Source: a virus
DNA: 36,868 nucleotides
Strand: one strand, 5' to 3'
IMG/VR virus record: IMGVR_UViG_3300029951_000276
Coordinates: 1 to 36,868 of that record
Shown here: positions 7,239-15,535 of the stretch, piece by piece
How positions within the stretch are numbered: position 1 is the first letter of the stretch
Layout of the letters: each line of letters starts with the position of its first letter
Program-made: the position numbers and the translations under genes
Notes under the pieces: model-generated
Told to the model about the DNA's origin: nothing
Databases searched by the model: none
Seen by the model: the letters and a program-made list of their open reading frames with translations, nothing else

Positions 7239-7819
7239 TGAGTTTCAATGAGCAAGGCCCAGAGCTAGTAGACCGTCCGTCCAAACCCCTTGAAGTATCA
7301 CTGGAAGTTGAAAACGTAATCTTCGTAGTCGGTGGTAAATTCGGACTCGAAGCAGTTGAGGATAAAATTCTTATTCTTATTGACAAATACAAGAGCGGCT
7401 ACGAGTGCCATGATTGTGATGGTACTGGAGTTTTCAATAGCTGCGACTGCACAAAGAAAGGAACCTTCGGGATTAAAGAAAATGGAAAAACCTGCACCTT
7501 CCGAGAAGCTTGCGCCAAACAAACCGTCGGCACAAAATGCCTACGATGCAATGGTACAGGATCAACGCTTATTGTGCCAGAGAATACGCGAGCAATCCCT
7601 ACGTCTGGAGTTATCGTTAGCTGCGGCCCGAAAGTCAAGACGAGAAGAATTGGAGAGCGTGTGCTCTTTGGTGCTCACACAGGCTATTACCTTCCCTTCA
7701 AGGGAAACGCTAAAATTAGATGTATGAGAGAGGACGAGCCACTCTGCAAAATCCTAGCAGTAGAAACCGGCCCGGTTAGTTTGGACGACTTTCTTAGTAT
7801 CGAGGAGATGCAATCGTGA
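7238..7819 (+). CDS. GroES/Cpn10-like co-chaperonin with DnaJ-type zinc finger inserted
   Basis: 193 aa. ATG 7238 overlaps the HNH stop (TAATG), with GGAG upstream. The Cpn10 fold is split. The first strand is EDKILILIDK (41-50). After a long insert come LIVPENTRAIPTSGVIVSCGP (111-131), RIGERVLFG (137-145) and RCMREDEPLCKIL (161-173), matching the GroES strands 'GxVVAVGPG', 'VGDxVLFG' and 'MREDDILA'. The insert (about 52-110) carries two CxxCxGTG motifs (C57/C60 and C101/C104) plus C69, C71, C86 and C92, like the DnaJ cysteine-rich domain. It lies where GroES has the GroEL-binding mobile loop. The likely role is to steer host chaperonin to phage proteins. The fold call is strong; the mechanism is inference. 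Confidence 0.75.
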   Translation: MSFNEQGPELVDRPSKPLEVSLEVENVIFVVGGKFGLEAVEDKILILIDKYKSGYECHDCDGTGVFNSCDCTKKGTFGIKENGKTCTFREACAKQTVGTKCLRCNGTGSTLIVPENTRAIPTSGVIVSCGPKVKTRRIGERVLFGAHTGYYLPFKGNAKIRCMREDEPLCKILAVETGPVSLDDFLSIEEMQS

Positions 7820-8034
7820 CCGCGCGGGAACTCAGTGAGCAATTGGTAGACGAACTTTTATTTAAAACTAATCTATCATTCTGCGGCGATGAGAGAACAA
7901 TCTGCGAAACAGATATAGCTAGCATGATTGAGAAATACGAACCAGATGTTGTAGCAGAACTAAGACTTGAAATAGATGAACTAGAAACTGATATAAAAGA
8001 ACTAGAAGATAAACTATCAGCACTTGGACAGTAA
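7816..8034 (+). CDS. Small coiled-coil protein, 72 aa, GTG start
   Basis: Starts at GTG 7816, overlapping the previous stop (GTGA) with GAGGAG upstream. The C-terminal half (residues ~40-70) is a Glu/Leu/Asp heptad-type coiled coil (LRLEIDELETDIKELEDKL). No family recognised. It is the last gene before the terminator. Confidence 0.6.
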   Translation: MTARELSEQLVDELLFKTNLSFCGDERTICETDIASMIEKYEPDVVAELRLEIDELETDIKELEDKLSALGQ

Positions 8035-8038
8035 AAAG

Positions 8039-8074
8039 ACCCCACTACGATGTTATGTAGTGGGGTATATTTTT
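8039..8074. terminator. Bidirectional intrinsic terminator between converging operons
   Basis: ACCCCACTAC (8039-8048) pairs perfectly with GTAGTGGGGT (8057-8066), an 8-base loop. On the + strand it is followed by ATATTTTT. On the - strand the stem is followed by CTTTTTAC. It therefore ends both the replication operon (last stop 8034) and the late operon (last stop 8090). Confidence 0.9.
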
Positions 8075-8089
8075 GTCTTGGGTTAAGTG

Positions 8090-11000
8090 CTAGTTAATCT
8101 GCCAACATACATTGCTAGTATCTACCGCGAGCGCCGCAAGTGCCGTGTAGGAGTTAATCACGAATGATGTTCCCACCGAAATTGTACCTACTGACAATGT
8201 GCCGATTGCTGTACTAGCGTTCAGGCCGCAGTTAGTAAGTTTATATCTACACGCCGTTCCCGGAGTACAAGCAGCCGCTGTAGATACAGTAACAGTCCCC
8301 GCAGCGAGAGTTGCCACCCCACCTACTCCAGCACTAGTAGCAGTAGCCGCATTACCTCCGATACTAAGATTAGCAACCGGAGTCGTAGAAGTAACAGCAA
8401 ACGGAGCAGTACCAGTTGCGACGGTCGATGTAAAGATAAACGGAGTAGTAGCCCCAGTCGGATTAATAACCAGCGGTGTCACATATGTAGTAGCCCCGCC
8501 CCCAGTATTAACTTGGAACTGTAAACTACCAGCCGAACCTGAGCCAGTAAGAGATACACCGCATGTCCGTCCGTAAGACGAGTTATACGCGCCCACTCCT
8601 GAAGCTAATAGAAAATCATACCTAGTACAAGGCCCAGTATTAATACCACCAAACCGCAAACCAGCCAACATTACATCTTGGTTTGCAGAACTTGCTGTTG
8701 TGTAAGCCATAATAATAGGAGCAGTCCATGCAATGCCACTACCAACTCCTAGTATCCCGGTAGTTGGATCGTTGAACAGCGAAGTAATTATCCCATTAGT
8801 ACCTGGAGTGCTTTTAAAGATGTTATATCTAAACTGCAATCCATGCACACACGGAGGGTCAATAGTAGTAGAACTCAGTGATTCAATACCACAATTTACT
8901 GTTATAATATTACCACCAGCTAGCGCATTATTGGTTGGTATAATAGGAGGAGAAGCTAGATTTAGTGCAGTACTTACCTGACCTACTACATCTCTCCAGA
9001 TTGGGGGGATTACTAAGTAATCAGTAGGAAGTATTCTGTTATAGTTATTAGCAAAACTACCATAATAGTGTGAGGTTGGTTCCTCGTTCTGAGTAGATTT
9101 AATAGCCGCTCCAGAGCCTACCCCCATTGTTCTCTCCGCTATCATAGGCCCAGTTCTACCATCCAACGAGTGCAGCGCGTTGCCAAAGTAGTTATACTGC
9201 CCACTTACTCCTTGCCCATTCCACCAATCAGGAATCATTACATTATCTGTAGTGCTCCATGCAGATGTATTAAACGGCATCGCAGTGAATTTACCATCTG
9301 ATACTGTACCTACAGGCTGTGATGGGTCTTCGCTCTTATAAACCATCGCTACTGGATAAATCCCAAATGGTGTAGGAAAGAATGAAGCCACATTAAACGT
9401 AGGAGTCGCCGGACAACCAGAACCTCCTGATACTATCGTAGCTGTGTAAGGATCAAGTGAACTACTAGCTACAGCAGTTCCAACTGCTTGAATAACAGGA
9501 GCTACAGTACATCCAGATACAGTAATAATAGGAGCCGGGAGTTTAAACGGATGGCCACTGCCAGAAGTACTAGTGTTGGATGAGTAATCATTCGCATTAG
9601 TAGTTATACTAGTCAGTACTCCACTTGTCACTACTGGAGCACTAATAACAAGCGCAATCTTGGGAGTATTAACCGCAGGTAATAGAGTTCTGAGATTATT
9701 ATTACTAGACCCCTCCGGATTTGTATATACATTCACCAGATCCCCAGCAAGGCTTTGTACAATAGGATAGCACAATCGTTGCTGCGCGGTTTGGTTACTA
9801 ACACCATTTGAATTAGTTCCAATCGGAATGATATCAATATCAGCCCCGATGCAATACCCCACTGCGCCGCCGAAATTAACAGTAGCTCCTACAGCATGGG
9901 CACTCCTAAAGAAAGCTGTGAAGTGAGTCCCATCTACAACCGAAATCACTTGCGTATACTCTATCTGATAATCCCCAGCGGCGATAAATAAAATAGTCCC
10001 GGCTGACATACCAGCCGTACTCGCTACTGTAGCGCAGAATCCTTGCAAAGCTCCTGTAGTAGTATTGTAGTTAGTATTCTCGCCCGGTATTCCTACCCCT
10101 TGGTAAGTGGTCATAAAACCATCAACACCACCAGCATTCGGACCGGTTATTGGGAATAAAGAAGCAGTTCTAGTCTGAGAACCGCAACTTCCGGTATAGA
10201 CATTATTATCAACAGCAGCAGTCAGAGTAGTCTGTGTGGATACTCCGAACTGTGTCGTGATCCCAGCACTTCCATCCCCCTGAAAAAACGAAAACAAAGG
10301 ATTGGTAGCCGTGCCAATAGATGCAATGTTACCGGGAGATACGAATTTCTTCGTAACATCCATTACGAAGGCTTTTTCATAGAACGCTAACGAGTTCCCA
10401 GTCCCCGCTGTTACAGTAAGAGGTATCCCACCTTGAGTATCCGGCGCGCCAATTACAGTCAGTGTTCCGCCAGCTACGTCATTGTTATTGGATACAAAAT
10501 GCCTCGGCCACTCATTACCCTCGTCCTCATTCCTAGAAACCCCACGACCTACAATAGTCATGGTCTCTCCTACGCAATCCCCAACACCTCCACAATTACC
10601 GTTGATTGCAAACATCCCACCGCCCTGTTCGGGAGCGAGAGTTTTAGCGGTTAATCCAAGCACGCCAAAATTGCCGAGTACCGTATTTGTATTATCAGTG
10701 CCGCTATTAAGATTAAGCAGCAGTGACATACCGCTGTATGTTCCAGAACCTCCAAGTCTTCTATTGATTGCCTGCGTAACATTCCAAGGAATCTGCACCG
10801 GCTGAGGCGGGTTACTAGTTCTAGACATACCACTCACAACTGCTGTGGCACCACCAGTGCTGAGGGTAATAGCGGGAGGCGCATTGTATAACCCGCCTCC
10901 TTGGTTAGTAAGTGTGACTGAGACTACAGCAGTGCCACCTGCATTTAGCACAGCCACCCCAGTAGCGGTTGTGCCGTTAGAAGGAGCCGCGGAGAAGGTA

Positions 11001-11809
11001 ACAGTAGGCGGTGTGCCGGTATAAGTCCCGCCATTAGTAACAGTAACAGACTGTACAGCACCAGAGGTAGCGAAATGCTGTGCGAAGTCAACATTAGTAG
11101 CAGTCGCTGCTGTTAGTCCAAGAGCTAGTATCGCATTATTTGGCTTAACACTAACCGCAGTTTCATTCCCAGCGCCATCAGTAGTTGCAGCCGTATCACC
11201 AGATACAGAAGCTACAACACCCGGAGTTTGGTAGTATGTTTTCTGGAATTGTGGAGCCGCTACAATAGTACCGCCACCACTCTGAGGTACTGTCCAGATA
11301 GTACCATTCCAAGTATGCGTCAATCCATCGGTTACGTTAAAATACGCGCTGCCTATTCCAGCAATGGGGATAACCTCAACATCCAGATAACCATAAGCTG
11401 CGGGGCCGCTATTAAACCGAGGTGCGGTTATAGAAGCATTTATCACAGTATTAAACTGACTCGAACTAGTAACCGGGATAATAAACGAATTACAAGCAGC
11501 GATAGTATGCGAACAAACACTCACCGAGTACATAGCTCCCGAAGGAGTAATAGTAGCGGTATTAAAGAAGTGAGTAGTATCAGTAAGCACTCCGCTCGCG
11601 CTAAGCGACCCCCCAAAACTAGCAGTAGGAACAGGCGTTCCATTAAAGAACGCCTGACCACTAGGTGCGAATAAACTAGCACTCCAAGTCCCGTTATTCC
11701 AAGCCTGCCCATCCGAATCTACTACCGTAGCTGTTACACTAGTAACTTGTGCCTCGGTATTCACAACCCCGAGGCATAGGATAAATCCAAGTAGCACTTT
11801 TTTAAACAT
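8090..11809 (-). CDS. Giant tail fibre-like protein with N-terminal signal peptide, 1239 aa
   Basis: Start ATG 11809 has AGGTGA 8 bases upstream. Residues 1-21 form a Sec-type signal peptide: FKK, a hydrophobic core LLGFILCLG, and a TEA|Q cleavage-like site. After this comes a beta-rich domain (~22-135) with the same plan as the tailspike gene's N-terminus: V-T-x-T/L-V-D...G...W, then a later SVC...C segment. Further on are repeats of the 'VTNGGTYTGTPPTVTFS' type (about 255-335) common in fibres. The remainder is Gly/Thr/Asn-rich beta structure. Last gene of the late operon, 28 bases after the tailspike. Probably a host-binding fibre; a secreted adhesin-like role is the alternative, because virion proteins normally lack Sec signals. 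Confidence 0.6.
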   Translation of the reverse strand: MFKKVLLGFILCLGVVNTEAQVTSVTATVVDSDGQAWNNGTWSASLFAPSGQAFFNGTPVPTASFGGSLSASGVLTDTTHFFNTATITPSGAMYSVSVCSHTIAACNSFIIPVTSSSQFNTVINASITAPRFNSGPAAYGYLDVEVIPIAGIGSAYFNVTDGLTHTWNGTIWTVPQSGGGTIVAAPQFQKTYYQTPGVVASVSGDTAATTDGAGNETAVSVKPNNAILALGLTAATATNVDFAQHFATSGAVQSVTVTNGGTYTGTPPTVTFSAAPSNGTTATGVAVLNAGGTAVVSVTLTNQGGGLYNAPPAITLSTGGATAVVSGMSRTSNPPQPVQIPWNVTQAINRRLGGSGTYSGMSLLLNLNSGTDNTNTVLGNFGVLGLTAKTLAPEQGGGMFAINGNCGGVGDCVGETMTIVGRGVSRNEDEGNEWPRHFVSNNNDVAGGTLTVIGAPDTQGGIPLTVTAGTGNSLAFYEKAFVMDVTKKFVSPGNIASIGTATNPLFSFFQGDGSAGITTQFGVSTQTTLTAAVDNNVYTGSCGSQTRTASLFPITGPNAGGVDGFMTTYQGVGIPGENTNYNTTTGALQGFCATVASTAGMSAGTILFIAAGDYQIEYTQVISVVDGTHFTAFFRSAHAVGATVNFGGAVGYCIGADIDIIPIGTNSNGVSNQTAQQRLCYPIVQSLAGDLVNVYTNPEGSSNNNLRTLLPAVNTPKIALVISAPVVTSGVLTSITTNANDYSSNTSTSGSGHPFKLPAPIITVSGCTVAPVIQAVGTAVASSSLDPYTATIVSGGSGCPATPTFNVASFFPTPFGIYPVAMVYKSEDPSQPVGTVSDGKFTAMPFNTSAWSTTDNVMIPDWWNGQGVSGQYNYFGNALHSLDGRTGPMIAERTMGVGSGAAIKSTQNEEPTSHYYGSFANNYNRILPTDYLVIPPIWRDVVGQVSTALNLASPPIIPTNNALAGGNIITVNCGIESLSSTTIDPPCVHGLQFRYNIFKSTPGTNGIITSLFNDPTTGILGVGSGIAWTAPIIMAYTTASSANQDVMLAGLRFGGINTGPCTRYDFLLASGVGAYNSSYGRTCGVSLTGSGSAGSLQFQVNTGGGATTYVTPLVINPTGATTPFIFTSTVATGTAPFAVTSTTPVANLSIGGNAATATSAGVGGVATLAAGTVTVSTAAACTPGTACRYKLTNCGLNASTAIGTLSVGTISVGTSFVINSYTALAALAVDTSNVCWQIN

Positions 11810-11836
11810 TATAAATTCACCTATTATCTGAAGTAA

Positions 11837-14008
11837 CTAGTTAACAGAACAAGAAACTCCGTAAGTAGCTCCAGCCACTGCGCCGTGGCTAATAGCAACA
11901 CCGCCAGTGCTTACAGTGTAGAACGTGAATGCCGCATCAATTGAGTTGGCCCGAGTGACTGAGCAAGTACTAATAGGTGTGACAAAAGAACAAGAAAGCG
12001 CATCCATAGCTGCCGTTGTAGTTGTTATAGTTCCACAACTCTTCATCACTAGTGGGCCATCACTTAGGGCTAACGTGGTGATCTGAACCCCGCCAATGGC
12101 ATAAGGCCCATGTCCAATATTAAACATACTATTATCATCGAAATCAACAGTAGCTCCGGCACTTGATAGAAAATGTAGTCCAGTTCCACCAACAGTTGAA
12201 GCCGCCCAAGTAGAACCTGCGCCTTGGCCAATCCATTCTATCTCTCCTCCGCCTCCTGTCGTTCCAACAATTATTCCACTAGTGAATAATGCTGTAGTTG
12301 CTGTGACAGTAAGTCCGTTGAATGCACTAGCATTAAGTAGAGTATTGTTTATATCTCCCTGACTGTCCGGTCCGGGAGTACTTGTTGCCATATTTGTGGG
12401 TGAGACAGTCCAGTTATTACTAGAGAATGGCATTACTGTTACATCGATCAATGTACCCTGCAAATTTACAGAATAAGAAGTTGTGCCAAGTCCGTTCATC
12501 GTTCCGCCGCCGATGTAGACGTTATTCAGCCCATTGGTGGCTGTAATGTCAGCATAGCCGGCTGGGGCTATGAGCATGTTATCGGTAAACGTCAGCCATG
12601 GCCATGCATTCGTTATGTAGATCGGCTCTTTGGAGGTCGTCTCGATGTTATTTAGACTGTATTGACCCTGCACCGATCCAGAGAGATTCAGCACTAATCC
12701 ATGCTCGAAATTTCCGCCGCCGTTTGAATTAACCTTATTGGATATCCACTTCCCTCCGCCAGAACTATCTTGATAGACTGCGGCACTGCCGACTGCTTCA
12801 GTTCGAGCACCAGCGGCAAATTCATTGCCGGACACAGTCCAATCTCCAGCATCGGAATCCACCGTATTCTGAATCCATAAGGCGCGCCGAACGGGATTAT
12901 CCAGTTCGGAATCCTTCATCGTCCAACGTGACCCGACACCCACATGAATATCGTCGTAGAACCCATTTACCTGAACGTTCTGGAGATTTATTCGTTGGAT
13001 ATCAAGCGTCGAGTTAGTGAATACTGCCGCACCCGCAGTGGGCGTGGTCGATGCTGTGTTCGTCAGGGAGATATTCTGGAATAATCCCGAGTTGGAGGTC
13101 ACCGTGAAAAGAACAGCCGTTGAGCTACCGCAAACAACATTGGAACTAAAGGTTCCGAGTGTTTGATCTGTAACACCATCTCCCTCTAAAATAACAGGAA
13201 CTCCAATAATGAACCCGCAATTAGCAGAAAAATAATTTCCAACGGGAAAATAGAGTCTACCAGCCCCTGCTGCGTCAAGAGCTACGATAGCTTTATTAAT
13301 AGCCGCCGAATCATCAGTAACCCCATCCCCTACTGCCCCATAATATTTAACATTAAACGACTGCATTGTAGAAACAGGTTGGCCGTTTACTTCTAGAAAA
13401 GAACCTAGAGGTTGGATTATATTCTGAGTCCCGGCGGGGTTTGTAATAATAGGCAAACCACCTACCGTAGCAAAAGGTTCCCAACCTCCCGCAGTAAATA
13501 CTAGCATTTCCTGTGAGGTAGTATCATACAACATACCACCCTGATTCTGTGGAGGTGCAGCGACTTGGTTTGTATTATAAACCTTCGAGATAGTAGTAGG
13601 TTGCGCAGGAAGTGGAGGCCACGCATTTGCTCCGGTGATAATAGGAACAATATTAAGAGTAGTGCCACTCACCGCGACATTAACAACCGCGCATTGCAGG
13701 GAAGCATTAGGGCATACGCTAAAAAGCCAGGTACTGCCAACCGGCGAGATAGAGGTATTCGATGGAAGGATGAGACTAAAATTTCCACCCGAATCAGAAG
13801 TCACAGTAGCAGGTAACTGGTTAAAAGCACCACCAGTCCATACGAAAGGAGGAGATTTACCGGGAGTATTTTGAAACACCGCAGTGATAGTAGCCGCACT
13901 CCAAGTATTTCCAAGCGGGTCTACAAGTGTCCCGCTGACTGTGGTAGATTGGGCGCTCGCGGTAATAGCACCGAGGCCGAGGATAAGATACCAAATGTAC
14001 TTCAACAT
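11837..14008 (-). CDS. Tailspike with pectate-lyase-like beta-helix and signal peptide, 723 aa
   Basis: I chose ATG 14008; a GTG at 14017 would add MAL, but 14008 gives the cleaner signal peptide and has GGTGG upstream. The signal peptide has a LILGLGAITASA|Q end. Residues ~22-130 share the N-terminal domain plan of the neighbouring fibre. From ~218 the sequence FNVKYYGAVGDGVTDD is the classic start of a Pectate_lyase_3 right-handed beta-helix, running through Asn/Gly-rich coils to ~600. The C-terminal ~100 residues hold Cys pairs and could be a trimerising or binding domain. Such spikes bind and often cut surface polysaccharide. Substrate and catalytic residues cannot be read from sequence. 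Confidence 0.75.
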   Translation of the reverse strand: MLKYIWYLILGLGAITASAQSTTVSGTLVDPLGNTWSAATITAVFQNTPGKSPPFVWTGGAFNQLPATVTSDSGGNFSLILPSNTSISPVGSTWLFSVCPNASLQCAVVNVAVSGTTLNIVPIITGANAWPPLPAQPTTISKVYNTNQVAAPPQNQGGMLYDTTSQEMLVFTAGGWEPFATVGGLPIITNPAGTQNIIQPLGSFLEVNGQPVSTMQSFNVKYYGAVGDGVTDDSAAINKAIVALDAAGAGRLYFPVGNYFSANCGFIIGVPVILEGDGVTDQTLGTFSSNVVCGSSTAVLFTVTSNSGLFQNISLTNTASTTPTAGAAVFTNSTLDIQRINLQNVQVNGFYDDIHVGVGSRWTMKDSELDNPVRRALWIQNTVDSDAGDWTVSGNEFAAGARTEAVGSAAVYQDSSGGGKWISNKVNSNGGGNFEHGLVLNLSGSVQGQYSLNNIETTSKEPIYITNAWPWLTFTDNMLIAPAGYADITATNGLNNVYIGGGTMNGLGTTSYSVNLQGTLIDVTVMPFSSNNWTVSPTNMATSTPGPDSQGDINNTLLNASAFNGLTVTATTALFTSGIIVGTTGGGGEIEWIGQGAGSTWAASTVGGTGLHFLSSAGATVDFDDNSMFNIGHGPYAIGGVQITTLALSDGPLVMKSCGTITTTTAAMDALSCSFVTPISTCSVTRANSIDAAFTFYTVSTGGVAISHGAVAGATYGVSCSVN

Positions 14009-14106
14009 GAGGGCCACCAGTAAGCGTCGTTATTAAATCCAAGGAAGTTATAGTCTAGGAACCAATGGGTCTCTATGCAGTGAAGGTCTTCATTCCCGTC
14101 TTTCAT
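14002..14106 (-). CDS. Putative 34-aa peptide between ATP-grasp and tailspike genes
   Basis: A short frame starts at ATG 14106 by ATGA overlap with the ATP-grasp stop, with GGGA about 6 bases before it, and ends at TGA 14004-14002, overlapping the tailspike ATG. It exactly fills the gap between the two genes, as coupled small phage genes do. The peptide is acidic and aromatic (four Trp or Tyr near the end, ...NDAYWWPSC) with two Cys. It could be a substrate or partner of the ligase upstream, or only a coupling ORF. There is no homology evidence. Confidence 0.4.
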   Translation of the reverse strand: MKDGNEDLHCIETHWFLDYNFLGFNNDAYWWPSC

Positions 14107-15377
14107 AGCAGTCCCATTCTACTAAGTTCATAGTATCTCTGAGTCGTGGTCTTCTGTAGGTCAGTGCGGATTTGCATATTAGGGAGCTTGATATCCTCGA
14201 TCTTTGCGTCTACTATCTCCCACGCATCTCCAATGCTATTTCCGTAGCCAAGTGGAACCGCGATAAATCCACTATGCCCTGCTGTTACTAGCTCGCCCTT
14301 CTCCAACATAACATCATACATATAAGTAGAACCATACTGCCCAGGCCCTATTCCTTTTACCGGCACTCCCTGCGGATGCTTGCCCTTAATCTCGGTAGGA
14401 TACGGCGGAATACTAAGACGAGTCCCGGCTCCGAACTCGCCACGCCAACTCTCATCCGGCACTTGCCCAGTTGCTACTTTCTGAAGCATCTCGCCAAAGT
14501 TTCCGCCGTACATATTAATAAGAGTCGCACTTGCATCATACCCAAAACGCGGAGTCCACTCTAGCCCGTAGAGTCCAGAATCAGTTGCAATAGTATTAAG
14601 ATCAATCATTCCACAATAGCCGACGCTCTTTAGATAGTCCTTCATCTTGCCAAGACCATTCTTGAATAGCTCGCTGGACTCCCGCAAGTAGAACACCAGA
14701 TTCCCGGCACAACCAGTATTCGGTCCGTGATTCCCGTTCATAAACTTCTTTTCTTCTAGGGTCACATTTACTAAGTAGAAGTTATCCCCATTAAAATACC
14801 CCTCTACTGATACCTCGGTGCCCTTAATAAACTCCTGCAATACAAACGGAGCGCCCTTAGTTTTAGCATAAAGCTTATCAATACAAGCCAGCATATCTTC
14901 AGGACTACTGGCTACATAAGTAGTATCAGTATCATTCTCCTGCCCGCCATCTGGTTTGTATACGAACCTCTTATTCGTCTTCTTAATATGCGCCTTAGCA
15001 GCACCTAGCTCGGAAAATCTTTCATATGGCGGCACTTGTATTCCGCACTCCTCCATAGCTTCCAGACCAAACATTCTATCATCTTCAACAGCACAATTAA
15101 AAGCGCCATCGCCAATAGTAGGACAGAGCGTTGCGCTATACTCTGCTTGACGCTCGCGCCCAGTGAGATCGAAGATACTAAGATCGTATTTCCCATAATT
15201 AGGATACCCTTTACTACCGCGCGCCCGGATATAAGGAGAAGGGACTATGCCTTTGAGAATGTTCTCGTAATCTGGTTCTGTGAGGAATGTATCTACTTTG
15301 TGCCCTTCTTCGAGCAGCCGCAAAGCAAACCAAAACCCATAGCCAGTGTAACTATTAAGTGCAATCCTCAATGCCAT
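14103..15377 (-). CDS. PurD-like ATP-grasp ligase
   Basis: 424 aa with a strong GGGAG site. It has ATP-grasp landmarks: FVYKPDG with K141, QEFIKGTEVSVEGY (181-194), then KKFMNGNHGPNTGCAGN (210-226), the equivalent of PurD's 'DHK...GPNTGGMG'. A final metal-binding segment follows (MIDLNTI, GLEWTPRFGYD with E273). PurD's E-x-N-x-RFG has become E-W-T-P-RFG. The N-terminal part lacks PurD's GGREHAL motif, so the usual amine substrate is probably different. ATP-grasp enzymes join a carboxylate to an amine through an acyl-phosphate. In this late operon, between ejection and spike genes and flanked by a 41-aa and a 34-aa ORF, it may modify a peptide, a virion protein or a cell-wall/nucleotide metabolite. 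The fold is secure; the substrate is unknown. Confidence 0.75.
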   Translation of the reverse strand: MALRIALNSYTGYGFWFALRLLEEGHKVDTFLTEPDYENILKGIVPSPYIRARGSKGYPNYGKYDLSIFDLTGRERQAEYSATLCPTIGDGAFNCAVEDDRMFGLEAMEECGIQVPPYERFSELGAAKAHIKKTNKRFVYKPDGGQENDTDTTYVASSPEDMLACIDKLYAKTKGAPFVLQEFIKGTEVSVEGYFNGDNFYLVNVTLEEKKFMNGNHGPNTGCAGNLVFYLRESSELFKNGLGKMKDYLKSVGYCGMIDLNTIATDSGLYGLEWTPRFGYDASATLINMYGGNFGEMLQKVATGQVPDESWRGEFGAGTRLSIPPYPTEIKGKHPQGVPVKGIGPGQYGSTYMYDVMLEKGELVTAGHSGFIAVPLGYGNSIGDAWEIVDAKIEDIKLPNMQIRTDLQKTTTQRYYELSRMGLL

Positions 15378-15398
15378 AATCCCATCTCCCTTGGTTAA

Positions 15399-15524
15399 TT
15401 ACTGCTTGCTAGTAGTCTTCATTGACAACTTCGGCGCTTTGGAGGTATTGCTCTTGTTGCACTCCACGCTCTTAATACATGCACGTACTGATTCCCGGCT
15501 CTTAGTTGCTTCCTGTCCAGCCAT
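15399..15524 (-). CDS. Small basic peptide, 41 aa, upstream of ATP-grasp gene
   Basis: ATG 15524 follows a near-ideal AAGGAG site 7 bases away, and TAA is at 15401-15399. The peptide is Lys/Ser/Thr-rich (7 Lys, 9 Ser) with two Cys four residues apart (ACIKSVEC) and a tail of SMKTTSKQ. It ends 21 bases before the ATP-grasp start and is almost certainly translated. No family recognised. It could be a peptide substrate or a small virion component; neither is shown. Confidence 0.6.
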   Translation of the reverse strand: MAGQEATKSRESVRACIKSVECNKSNTSKAPKLSMKTTSKQ

Positions 15525-15535
15525 TTTATATCTCC

